From Flavobacterium psychrophilum (GTDB taxonomy: Bacteria > Bacteroidota > Bacteroidia > Flavobacteriales > Flavobacteriaceae), in assembly GCA_945860385.1 (NCBI GenBank), contig CAMAQD010000005.1, positions 1-64,000 of the forward strand: 64,000 bases of DNA, given 5' to 3'. A program made the translations under genes and the position numbers. This document shows positions 16,485 through 24,694 of this stretch, piece by piece. Numbering within the stretch: the first letter of the stretch is position 1; each line of letters opens with the position of its first letter. A model generated the notes under the pieces. It did no database searches, was not told the DNA's origin, and saw nothing but the letters and a program-made list of their open reading frames with translations.

Positions 16485-18167
16485 TTATTTTACGTTAAAA
16501 ATTTGTTCCAATATTTTAATGGTAATCAAATAAGTGGGTTTTACACCTGTTGTCCCTAAACCGCCTGAAGCTAATGTGCTTCCAGTTTCCAAAGGATTAT
16601 CCGACGCATAATAAGCATATCTCACTTTCACGTCTTGTGGGATACTTTTTCGTATTTTGGATGCTGATTGAATAGCTTTTTGATAATAAGAACCCTCCAT
16701 TTCGAGTCCAATCACGCCCCAAGTCGATTCGTGGAAAAACTTCAATAAATCTTTGTTTTGTAAAGATGTTCCAAGCACCGTAACCATTGGTCCTTCAAAA
16801 ACTGGAATATTGTCATCTTGAAACATTGCTCCTTTTAATTCGTTTTCAAAGAAATAATTATCAGCAGTTCCTTCGTTAATGTGCGCTGTTGGAATCATAA
16901 TATCGCCTTTCCCACCTTGAAGAATTCCTGCTTTTCCCATTATAGAAACCGATTCGACATTTAATAATGTGTCTTTTTTGAAGGGTTTCAATAATTCGTC
17001 AATGGTTTCGTAAGCTTGTTCACCAAAAGCATAATCCATCACAATTAGTACTGGTTTTTTGTCGCCAGTTTTTGCTTTTGGAAACGATGATTTTGCCCAA
17101 TCTATTTTGGCTGTATCAAAAATTTGCACGTCAATATTGGTTCCTGAAGCAGCATCTGGAAGCGAAATCATTCCGTATTTTTTGGCAAATTCTTCTACTT
17201 TATCTCTCACCTCATAAGCTCCTGATTTACTTAATTCTTCATAAATAAAGAAATCGGATTTGTCTTTAAACTTGGTTTTTAGCACGGTTGTAGCAAAAAT
17301 CGAATTCATAACGCTGTGCATATTGGCACTAATAACGTGAATTGGACGGTCTAAAAGCTTATTTTCTTTTAAAACTTCTTTGATGTTGGTTGCCCAAATT
17401 TCTCCGTGAATATGGTGACCCAATCTTTCTCTCAAAATAGGACTGAATGTAATAGTTCGTTTGTTGTCATCGACCACTTCTTCGATGGCTAATCTCCCAA
17501 GCCAATAAATAACGTGTAGAAAACGATCTGGAGATAATTCCGATCCAAAAGCGTCATATATATCCATTACTTCTATAAATGTTCTTCCCAGAATATTTGC
17601 AGCGTGCGAAACAGCTTTCTCTTTTTCTATTTGTGTCAGCTTTTTCTTTTGTGATACCGCTAATTGTAATTTTTGCCAATCACGCGAAACTTCGCCTCCA
17701 TCGTCCAGTAAAACCCTATTTCGTATCTTATGCGATTCGATGAAAATGAATGTCAAATGCGTCAAAATATCGTAAATATCCGAACGTCCTCGTGTGATTT
17801 CCACATTCATTTGCTCCTCGTCAATTCGGTAGCAATTTCGTTTCCTTTTTGGTGGGACAATGGCTTGAAAATGCGATTTTGAATAACCTTCATCCGAAGT
17901 CAAATTGATAAAACGACATTCTTCAATACCTGTTGGAAGTCGTTCAATTACGTATAAAAGTCCATTCAATTCTACTTTTTCTTCGCCTATATTTCCGTAA
18001 ATTTCGGGGCGTAATGTTAATAAAGCTTCTCTGAGGGTATCGCCAGAAACTCCCATTGGTTTATAGAATCCACGGTTAAACAAATGGCGCATTGTAATAT
18101 ACATTTTTTCGATTGCCGCCGAGGATTCTTGTGCTCTTGATCTTGATATGTTTTTTATTTCGTTCAT
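16485..18167 (-). CDS. DUF6909 family protein with nucleosidase-like C-terminus
   Basis: A 560-residue cytoplasmic protein that I recall as DUF6909, without known function. The N-terminal half is helical and charged. The C-terminal half (about 260-560) looks like an alpha/beta fold. It contains VTVLGTSLQ, then GLEMEGSYYQKA (EMEG at 489-492) and, 30 residues on, YYASDNPLETGS (Asp near 523). An EME motif followed by a catalytic SD is the hallmark of the nucleoside phosphorylase/nucleosidase superfamily, so a purine- or nucleotide-related activity is possible. That is inference from motifs alone. It is cotranscribed with the DinB-like gene. Confidence 0.7.
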   Translation of the reverse strand: MNEIKNISRSRAQESSAAIEKMYITMRHLFNRGFYKPMGVSGDTLREALLTLRPEIYGNIGEEKVELNGLLYVIERLPTGIEECRFINLTSDEGYSKSHFQAIVPPKRKRNCYRIDEEQMNVEITRGRSDIYDILTHLTFIFIESHKIRNRVLLDDGGEVSRDWQKLQLAVSQKKKLTQIEKEKAVSHAANILGRTFIEVMDIYDAFGSELSPDRFLHVIYWLGRLAIEEVVDDNKRTITFSPILRERLGHHIHGEIWATNIKEVLKENKLLDRPIHVISANMHSVMNSIFATTVLKTKFKDKSDFFIYEELSKSGAYEVRDKVEEFAKKYGMISLPDAASGTNIDVQIFDTAKIDWAKSSFPKAKTGDKKPVLIVMDYAFGEQAYETIDELLKPFKKDTLLNVESVSIMGKAGILQGGKGDIMIPTAHINEGTADNYFFENELKGAMFQDDNIPVFEGPMVTVLGTSLQNKDLLKFFHESTWGVIGLEMEGSYYQKAIQSASKIRKSIPQDVKVRYAYYASDNPLETGSTLASGGLGTTGVKPTYLITIKILEQIFNVK

Positions 18168-18209
18168 TCTATACTGTTTTGTAACCTACAAATGTATGGT
18201 TTTAATAGA

Positions 18210-19091
18210 TTAGTTGGATAAAATTAATGTTATCACTGGTTCGTTTATCATCATTTTTCCAGTTGAACTACTAACGTTCTGATTCGTTTGCCTATTCCAT
18301 TTTCCTCCTGAAAAGGCATATAAAAAGTCCCTTTCAACATAATTGTATAAGACAAAAGGATAATAGGTTTTTTGTATTTGAGTTAGTTTTGTATTTGAAT
18401 CCGTAATGGTTTTTTCAGTTTTGTTTTTTTCTATCATTAACTTCTCGAAGCCAATAAAAACACCATTTTTGGGAAATTTTAAATTAAACTCCTTTACATC
18501 AAAGCGGTTGATTCTTGTGCCTTTTTTTACTGTAACCACAAAGTCTTTGTCCAACAATTCATCGGCGGGAAAACCATTGGAATCCACAGTATAAAAATGA
18601 ATTTTAATGATGGCGTCTTCAATTCTACTATCGGTATATATGGTGACTTGCTTTATGTATTTTGTTTTTTTGTAGGATGGTAAATAGGGGAAAAATTTGG
18701 TGTCAATCTTTGGCCCGTTATCAAATGCTTGGTACATTTCATTTTTGGCTTTCCCGATTTCAACTGTTTTTGTGCCAATGCTTTTTGAAATTACAACTTC
18801 ATTTAATGAATAAGCCATCACTTTTAAATTCACTATTGAAGCTTCCGAAGCCTTGATAATTTTCTTTTCATATCCTAAAGTTGAAAAAATCAATTTTTTC
18901 CCGTTTCCAATTGTATTAATAAAAAATGCTCCGTTTTCCTCTGAAGTCGAACCGATATTTTCGTTTTCGACCCAGATGTTTACAAACGGGATTGGTTTTC
19001 CGGTAAGGCTGTCTTTCACGATTCCTTTTATCTGTGCCGAAAGTGAAAACGTAACCAAAGCCAATGCTAAAAAAAGTCTTTTTGCTATCAT
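18210..19091 (-). CDS. Secreted carboxypeptidase-regulatory-like domain protein
   Basis: The 293-residue protein has a signal peptide (1-18, ending SLSAQ) and a carboxypeptidase-D regulatory-like beta-sandwich (about 20-105, GIVKDSLTGKPIPFVNIWVEN and GAFFINTIGNGKKLIFSTLGYEKK). The remainder is beta-rich and unassigned. No barrel follows, so it is not a TonB receptor. It is likely periplasmic or surface-exposed. It starts 5 bp after the stop of the GH3 gene and is cotranscribed with it. Confidence 0.8.
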   Translation of the reverse strand: MIAKRLFLALALVTFSLSAQIKGIVKDSLTGKPIPFVNIWVENENIGSTSEENGAFFINTIGNGKKLIFSTLGYEKKIIKASEASIVNLKVMAYSLNEVVISKSIGTKTVEIGKAKNEMYQAFDNGPKIDTKFFPYLPSYKKTKYIKQVTIYTDSRIEDAIIKIHFYTVDSNGFPADELLDKDFVVTVKKGTRINRFDVKEFNLKFPKNGVFIGFEKLMIEKNKTEKTITDSNTKLTQIQKTYYPFVLYNYVERDFLYAFSGGKWNRQTNQNVSSSTGKMMINEPVITLILSN

Positions 19092-19096
19092 CTTTA

Positions 19097-20584
19097 TTAT
19101 CCTCTTTGCAGCAAATCCACAATTTTTCTATCATTGCTCAATCTCGGAATTTTGTTTTGTCCGCCTAGTTTTCCAATGGATTTCATATAGTCTTGAAAAC
19201 CGTTTTTGACCACCTTAGTGATTACCACTTTTCGCAACACATTGCCCACGATCAAATCATCGTAGTAAATGTTTTGTTTGCGCATTGCATTGTCTAAATC
19301 TTCTACAAAAGCATCAAATTTTTCAGGTTCGTTTTCAAATTCGATGAACCATTCGTGATATGGCAAACCCTCTTTTGGCGTAATTTGTGGTGCAACGGTA
19401 AACTCATTAATACTAATGTTGGTGCCTATTATAGCTTCCTGCAAAGCACTTTCGACCTCTTTGCCAATGACGTGTTCACCAAAAGCCGAAATATAATGTT
19501 TGATTCTTCCAGAAACAATAACTCTGTACGGTTTTAAACTAGTAAACTGAACGGTGTCGCCAATGTTGTAGCCCCAAAGTCCTGCATTGGTCGAAATTAT
19601 CAAGACATAATTCACGTCCAATTCGACTTCACCAATGGTGTGTCTTTTTGGGTTTTCTTTATAAAAATCATCGCTTTTGATGAATTCATAGAAAATTCCG
19701 GAATTCAACAACAGCAACATTCCTTTTTCCTTTTGGGAATCTTGGTAGGCAAAAAATCCTTCCGAAGCGGGAAATAATTCGATGCTGTCGACTTTTCGTC
19801 CTATCAAATTTTCGAATTTGGCTCGATAGGGTTCATAATTCACACCACCATAAATGAACAAATTGAAGTTTTTGAATATTTCGCCTACAGGCTTCCCTCC
19901 TTTTTGTTGCAATTTTTCAAAATACATTTGCACCCAAGATGGAATTCCTGAAATCACGGTCATATTTTGGTCGAAAGTTTCTTCGACAATAGCATTTACC
20001 TTGGTCTCCCAATCTTCGATACAATTGGTTTCCCAAGAAGGTAATCTGTTTTTTTGCAAATATTTTGGAACAAAATGCGCCACGATTCCGGATAATCTTC
20101 CCAGTTTCAGGCCATTTTTTTCTTCTAGAATTGGACTTCCTTGCAGGAAAATCATTTTTCCATCGACAAAATCGGCTTTTCCGGTTTCGTGAATGTAATG
20201 CAGAATAGCATTTCGAGCTGCTTCAATGTGAAAAGGCATCGATTCTTTGGTAAGCGGAATATATTTGGCTCCAGAGGTCGTTCCAGAGGTTTTGGCAAAG
20301 TACAATGGTTTGCCTTTCCAAAGCACATTTTCTTCGCCTTTTACAACCTTATCAACATACGATTTCAACCCTTCGTAATCGCGGACGGGAACATTTTGGG
20401 TGAAATCCTCGAAAGTTTTTATTTGGCCGAAATGATGATCAATACCAAATTGCGTGTTTTTAGCTTGGTAGATTAAATCCTCGAAAACTCGTTGCTGAGT
20501 TTCTATTGGTTTTGATGCCCAAAGCTGTGTTTTTCGATAGATATTGCGTGCAAATATTTTAGCCAAAAAAGGTTTTAAAGACAT
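19097..20584 (-). CDS. GH3 auxin-responsive promoter family protein (acyl-adenylate enzyme)
   Basis: A 495-residue bacterial GH3-like enzyme from the adenylate-forming superfamily. The P-loop-like motif YFAKTSGTTSGAKYIPLT lies near residues 95-112. Later segments are FIYGGVNYEPY, ELFPASEGFFAYQ, NVGYNIGDTVQFTS-like WGYNIGDTVQFTSLKPYR, and the C-terminal GQNKIPRLSND. Plant GH3 enzymes conjugate amino acids to acyl hormones. The role of bacterial homologues is unknown; acyl-amino acid formation is plausible. It is part of a minus-strand run with the anchor protein gene (9 bp upstream) and the gene downstream. Confidence 0.93.
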   Translation of the reverse strand: MSLKPFLAKIFARNIYRKTQLWASKPIETQQRVFEDLIYQAKNTQFGIDHHFGQIKTFEDFTQNVPVRDYEGLKSYVDKVVKGEENVLWKGKPLYFAKTSGTTSGAKYIPLTKESMPFHIEAARNAILHYIHETGKADFVDGKMIFLQGSPILEEKNGLKLGRLSGIVAHFVPKYLQKNRLPSWETNCIEDWETKVNAIVEETFDQNMTVISGIPSWVQMYFEKLQQKGGKPVGEIFKNFNLFIYGGVNYEPYRAKFENLIGRKVDSIELFPASEGFFAYQDSQKEKGMLLLLNSGIFYEFIKSDDFYKENPKRHTIGEVELDVNYVLIISTNAGLWGYNIGDTVQFTSLKPYRVIVSGRIKHYISAFGEHVIGKEVESALQEAIIGTNISINEFTVAPQITPKEGLPYHEWFIEFENEPEKFDAFVEDLDNAMRKQNIYYDDLIVGNVLRKVVITKVVKNGFQDYMKSIGKLGGQNKIPRLSNDRKIVDLLQRG

Positions 20585-20593
20585 TATAAAGTT

Positions 20594-21097
20594 TTATTTT
20601 TTTTTCGCTTTCGATGCGCTGGATTGGGATTTTGTTTCTTCTGTGGTGACCTCTTTCCTAAGTTCAAGTTCTTCTCTTGAAGGAGATAAATCCAAATTGG
20701 AAAGGGTGTCGTTTGCTGTGGCAAGGATGGAATCTTTATTGAATTTGGCATATTCCAGTTCACCAATTAATACTTTTTGAATAGACTTGATGTAAGCTTC
20801 ATTTTTTTTCAAAGCCAAAGTAAGCGAATCTGATTTTAGAGCCAGTTCAGTAGCATCTTTTTTCAATTTGGAAGAAGAATAACCAGGAATAAATTCTCGT
20901 AAAGGTGTAAATGCAATGATAAAGGTAGTAAATGTTATCAATAAAATAGCGCCCAAGGTGGCGGCAACAAATACATTCATTAAATTTAATTTAAAAGAAA
21001 AAAGTTCTTCAAATGTTTCCTCATTCAAAATAACCAATCGGTTTTTTGTGAATATTTTTTTGTGAAGTTTTCTCCTTTTAAGTCTATTTTCAGACAT
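20594..21097 (-). CDS. Membrane-anchored coiled-coil protein resembling the N-terminus of M23 peptidases
   Basis: The 167-residue protein has a basic N-terminus (NRLKRRKLHKKIFTKNR), a single membrane helix (about 39-62), the conserved TPLREFIPGYSSSKLKK segment and a helical stretch, ending in a low-complexity acidic/Lys tail. The first 120 residues match what I recall of Bacteroidota membrane-anchored M23 metallopeptidases, but there is no peptidase domain: the H-x3-D and H-x-H motifs are missing and the ORF ends normally. It may be a shortened paralogue acting as a scaffold in cell-wall remodelling. A -7 box TATATTTG lies at 21122-21115. Confidence 0.7.
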   Translation of the reverse strand: MSENRLKRRKLHKKIFTKNRLVILNEETFEELFSFKLNLMNVFVAATLGAILLITFTTFIIAFTPLREFIPGYSSSKLKKDATELALKSDSLTLALKKNEAYIKSIQKVLIGELEYAKFNKDSILATANDTLSNLDLSPSREELELRKEVTTEETKSQSSASKAKKK

Positions 21098-21114
21098 GTT
21101 TTTTGTTTATGATA

Positions 21115-21122
21115 CAAATATA
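21115..21122 (-). promoter_or_regulatory. -7 promoter box of the M23-like anchor gene
   Basis: The minus strand reads TATATTTG, matching TAnnTTTG, 17 bp upstream of the start codon at 21097. It probably drives the anchor-GH3-regulatory-domain operon. Confidence 0.55.
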
Positions 21123-21220
21123 ATAATTAATGCATTCATACGCTTGTTTTCTTGTTGGTGTTTGTGATATGGGTTTTTATCAAATTTTTAACGCTTATCA
21201 CGTTAAATAATTATCTCAAA

Positions 21221-21254
21221 TTGATTTTATGTTAAGTAATTCTATATACCTTTG
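21221..21254 (+). promoter_or_regulatory. Promoter of tatA
   Basis: TTG at 21221-21223 and TACCTTTG at 21247-21254 are spaced 23 bp, within the Bacteroidota -33/-7 range, 46 bp ahead of the tatA start. Confidence 0.55.
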
Positions 21255-21300
21255 TTGCGCGATTTATTAGAAATTTGCTTCGGCAATAAATTATTATATT

Positions 21301-21480
21301 ATGGGAAGAATAGGTTTAACAGAAATACTGATAATTGTAGGGGTTATTTTATTACTTTTTGGAGGGAAAAAAATTCCGGAATTAATGAAGGGTTTAGGTA
21401 GCGGAATCAAAGAATTCAAAAATGCTGCTAAAGACGACAAACAACCTGCAGATAAAAAAGCTGACGAAACTAAAGAATAA
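21301..21480 (+). CDS. tatA: Sec-independent translocase subunit TatA
   Basis: A 59-residue protein read directly from the sequence: [20 protein letters not shown], then [20 protein letters not shown] and a charged tail. This is the classic TatA layout: a short N-terminal membrane helix, an FGGKKIPEL hinge and an amphipathic helix. TatA forms the pore component that moves folded twin-arginine proteins across the inner membrane with TatC. A Tat substrate candidate lies at 1105-1458. tatC is not in the window. The gene is followed by a hairpin at 21503-21549. Confidence 0.95.
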   Translation: MGRIGLTEILIIVGVILLLFGGKKIPELMKGLGSGIKEFKNAAKDDKQPADKKADETKE

Positions 21481-21502
21481 ATTTTCTTTACGTTTACAAT
21501 TT

Positions 21503-21549
21503 AAAATTCCAAACTTTGAGCGATTTATTTCCTTAAGGTTTGGAATTTT
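21503..21549. terminator. Hairpin terminator after tatA
   Basis: AAAATTCCAAACTTT (21503-21517) pairs with AAGGTTTGGAATTTT (21535-21549), 15 bp with one G-T pair. The arm ends in a T run. The remaining stretch up to 21897 is AT-rich; apart from a possible -7 box TAAATTTG at 21683-21690, which would give a leader of about 200 nt to the LamG gene, I see nothing in it. Confidence 0.75.
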
Positions 21550-21897
21550 CATTTTTAATTGTTGTTGTTTCGCATTGATATGGTAAATAATTTAAAAATA
21601 ACACAATGTTCCACTAATCAAAGTATTAAGCAGACAGGTATAAATTTAATTTAATCGAATAGTATCGTGAATATTTACAGAATAAATTTGATTATTACCA
21701 TTAGTTTATATAATTTTACGCGTTATTAATATTTTTTTATTAAAATATACTTTACAATTCAACGTTTTTTGTAAATAAAGCTTTTATTTAAATAATTTTT
21801 ATCCCGCTAATTATGATTTAAATTTTATTGACCCCATACAGCTTATAAATATTCCTTAAACCTTATCTATAAATTAATGCCCTAAAACAAAAACAAT

Positions 21898-24294
21898 ATG
21901 AAAATTAAAAATTACTCAACAATGAAAATAAGCGAAACATTTTGTTCGCTTAAAACGACTGCATCTGCCTTTTTGCTGGGAGTACTTCTGCTCGCCAACA
22001 CTACAGTTAATGCACAGAATAACGCCCTACATTTTGATGGAGTCAACGATTATGTGGAAATGCCTGCATCGATAAATGACCAAATTACCTCCAATAACGT
22101 AACTATAGAAGGTTGGTTTTATATTGAAGCTATTGATGATGGAGTGACCTTAGTCGGAGAAACATACACAGGCACAGGTACTACTGTTAAGTTAGAACTT
22201 TTTAATTTATCTGGACAAATTGCCGTAGATTTTAGTAACGATGGTAATAACTTTCCATACACTTCTTTTCCAATGCCAGCATTAAATACTTGGGTTCATA
22301 TTGCTGCTACCTATGACGGAGCTAATTTACGTCTATTTTACAACGGAGTACAAGTAGCATCAACAGTTGAAACAGGTTCGCTTCCAACTTCTGGCACAGG
22401 TCTTTGGTTAATGGGTAAAACACCAAATGCGCCTGGCGAATTCACAGGTAAAATGGATGAAATACGTATTTGGAATGTCGCTCGTACTCAGGAACAAATT
22501 TCTGCAAACTATAAACTGCAGGTAGCTCCTTCTACTCCAGATCTTGTCGCTTATTATAAAATGGATCAAGGTGTTGGTGGAGGAAATAATGCAGGTATTA
22601 CTTCCCTTACGAATTCGTCATCTGTTCCATCGCTAGACGGAACGCTCACAGGACCTTTTGCCCTAACTGGTTTTACTTCTAACTTTGTAGAAACAGGAAT
22701 ACCTACAGTGTATAATGGAGGCTGGTCACAAGGTGCTCCGAATGCCACTAGAGATGCTGTTATTGAAGGAAATTATTCTGTTGCTGCAAATTTAGCTGCT
22801 AAAACATTAACCGTTAATAATAGTGCGGTCGTAACCATTCCGTCTGGGAATAATGTAACCGTTACTGACGCTGTGACTGTAACGGCTCCTGCAACATTCA
22901 CATTGAGTAATAATGCTAACTTGATTCAGGTAAATAACGGTGCAAATAGCGGAGCAATAACTGTAAATCGCAATAGTAGTTCATTACTGCGTTTGGATTA
23001 TACGTTGTGGTCGTCACCGGTTTCAAGTCAGAATTTAGCAGCTTTCTCGCCATTGACTTCACAAAGTCCAAGTCGTTTTTATGCTTTTGACACAGGTTTT
23101 GGTACAAATGGCCAATATAGTGAAATTACTTCTCCAACCACGACTCCTTTTGTTGCTGGAGCAGGATATTTAATTCGTATGCCAAATGACGCAAGTGCAG
23201 TTACTCCAACAGCTTATCCAGGAGTTTTTACAGGAATTCCTAATAATGGCGATGTGCTTGTTACTTTAATAGATGGAGGTTTAGCAGGATTACGTTACAA
23301 TTTAGTTGGTAATCCTTATCCATCTCCAATTAAGATGTCAAATTTTGTTTTTGCCAATACCGCTAATATTCAATCTACTTTGTATTTCTGGAGAAAAACC
23401 AATAATTTGGGTACTGCTTATTGCACTTGGGTTGCGGGACCATTAGTGACAGATCCTGGAACATTTGTAGCAAATGGAAATCTGCAAACTTTTGATCCAT
23501 TGGGAGTAATTCAGACAGGTCAAGGATTTTTTGTAGAAGCAAAACCAGGAGCTTCATCTTTAACTTTCAAAAACACTCAAAGATTGGCTAATAATGCAGG
23601 ACAATTTTTCAAAACAAAACGAGTGACATTATCGGGAAAAATTTGGATAAATGCTACAAACCTTGCAGGTGATTTTTCGCAAATGGCAATAACTTATTTT
23701 CCAGAAGCAACACTTGGAATAGATCCTTTTGACGGCAAATACTTCAATGATAGTAAAATGGCATTATCGTCTAATATCAACAACGAAGAATATACAATTC
23801 AAGGTCGTCCAGCATTCGATGTTTCTGATAAGGTGGCTTTAATCTTCAAAACCGATAAGGCAGGTGATTACACTATTGCCATCGACCACGTTAATGGATT
23901 GTTTTCTAATGGTCAAGATATTTATTTAGTAGATAGCAAAACCGGTACTGAAACCAATTTGAAAACAAGTTCTTATAACTTTACAGCTGATTCTGGAGTA
24001 GACAACACAAGATTTTCTTTGAAATATCAAAAAACATTGAATGTAGATGCACCAACATTCAACGAAAATAGTGTTTCTGTATATAGCAAAAATGGAACTC
24101 TTTATGTGAATGCAGGGGAAATTGCTATCAATAACATACAAGTGTATGACGTTCAGGGAAGACTACTAGCCGAGCGCAGAAATGTAAAAGCAAGTACTGC
24201 CACACTAGAAAATCTGAAAGCCAACAACCAAGTTTTACTAGTTAAAATTTCAGGTGTAAACAATGAAGAAGTTACCAAAAAAGTATTGAATTAA
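21898..24294 (+). CDS. Secreted LamG-domain protein with T9SS type C sorting signal
   Basis: The 798-residue protein has a long signal peptide ending near residue 40 (LLANTTVNAQ). A LamG/concanavalin-like jellyroll follows (about 41-225: ALHFDGVNDYVEMP, TIEGWFYIE, TWVHIAATYDGANLRLFYNG, GKMDEIRIWNVARTQEQI). The middle (about 260-600) is beta-rich, with several Asn/Thr repeats. The last 75 residues (NSVSVYSKNGTLYVNAG, NNIQVYDVQGRLL, VLLVKISG) match the T9SS type C tail, so the protein is exported across the outer membrane by the type IX system and probably attached or released at the surface. Ligand unknown. ATG 21922 is an alternative start. Confidence 0.9.
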   Translation: MKIKNYSTMKISETFCSLKTTASAFLLGVLLLANTTVNAQNNALHFDGVNDYVEMPASINDQITSNNVTIEGWFYIEAIDDGVTLVGETYTGTGTTVKLELFNLSGQIAVDFSNDGNNFPYTSFPMPALNTWVHIAATYDGANLRLFYNGVQVASTVETGSLPTSGTGLWLMGKTPNAPGEFTGKMDEIRIWNVARTQEQISANYKLQVAPSTPDLVAYYKMDQGVGGGNNAGITSLTNSSSVPSLDGTLTGPFALTGFTSNFVETGIPTVYNGGWSQGAPNATRDAVIEGNYSVAANLAAKTLTVNNSAVVTIPSGNNVTVTDAVTVTAPATFTLSNNANLIQVNNGANSGAITVNRNSSSLLRLDYTLWSSPVSSQNLAAFSPLTSQSPSRFYAFDTGFGTNGQYSEITSPTTTPFVAGAGYLIRMPNDASAVTPTAYPGVFTGIPNNGDVLVTLIDGGLAGLRYNLVGNPYPSPIKMSNFVFANTANIQSTLYFWRKTNNLGTAYCTWVAGPLVTDPGTFVANGNLQTFDPLGVIQTGQGFFVEAKPGASSLTFKNTQRLANNAGQFFKTKRVTLSGKIWINATNLAGDFSQMAITYFPEATLGIDPFDGKYFNDSKMALSSNINNEEYTIQGRPAFDVSDKVALIFKTDKAGDYTIAIDHVNGLFSNGQDIYLVDSKTGTETNLKTSSYNFTADSGVDNTRFSLKYQKTLNVDAPTFNENSVSVYSKNGTLYVNAGEIAINNIQVYDVQGRLLAERRNVKASTATLENLKANNQVLLVKISGVNNEEVTKKVLN

Positions 24295-24316
24295 GAACCT
24301 GAAAAAACATCTAAAA

Positions 24317-24541
24317 ATGAAAAATACAGTATTAAAATTTTATATAGTCGCTTTCTATTTATGTTCAACCTTTGTGCTATTTGCTCAACCGGGAGACACT
24401 GCACCTGGTCCTGGTGGACTAGAAGGAGATGGCGATACCACACCTGGAGCTCCAATTGATAATTACATTTGGATTTTAGCAATTATTGGTTTAGCCTTTG
24501 TTTTTATGAAATTCAGAGCTATTCAAAAAAATAGAATTTAA
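24317..24541 (+). CDS. Small PID-CTERM-like membrane-anchored protein
   Basis: A 74-residue protein with a signal peptide (1-23), a short Gly/Pro/Asp-rich stretch (PGDTAPGPGGLEGDGDTTPG), then APIDNYIWILAIIGLAFVFM and a basic tail. That C-terminus resembles the PID-CTERM tripartite pattern as I remember it: a PID signature, a hydrophobic helix and basic residues, thought to direct processing at the membrane. Almost nothing remains besides targeting signals, so the mature segment is about 25 residues. It lies 22 bp after the LamG T9SS gene and is probably cotranscribed. Function unknown. Confidence 0.7.
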   Translation: MKNTVLKFYIVAFYLCSTFVLFAQPGDTAPGPGGLEGDGDTTPGAPIDNYIWILAIIGLAFVFMKFRAIQKNRI

Positions 24542-24564
24542 GAATAAGATAATTTATAAAAATC

Positions 24565-24597
24565 AAACCTCGGATATAGTTTCCGAGGTTTTTTTTA
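24565..24597 (+). terminator. Rho-independent terminator after the PID-CTERM-like gene
   Basis: AAACCTCGGA (24565-24574) pairs with TCCGAGGTTT (24582-24591) around a 7-nt loop, followed directly by a T run. Confidence 0.85.
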
Positions 24598-24694
24598 TGA
24601 TTAAATGTCTTGTTCTGTTATAGCTTTAAAAATAAAACGTTTTGGAATTTTTGCAAATTGGCTTTAATCTGTAGTAGTCTTATTCTTTGCATTT

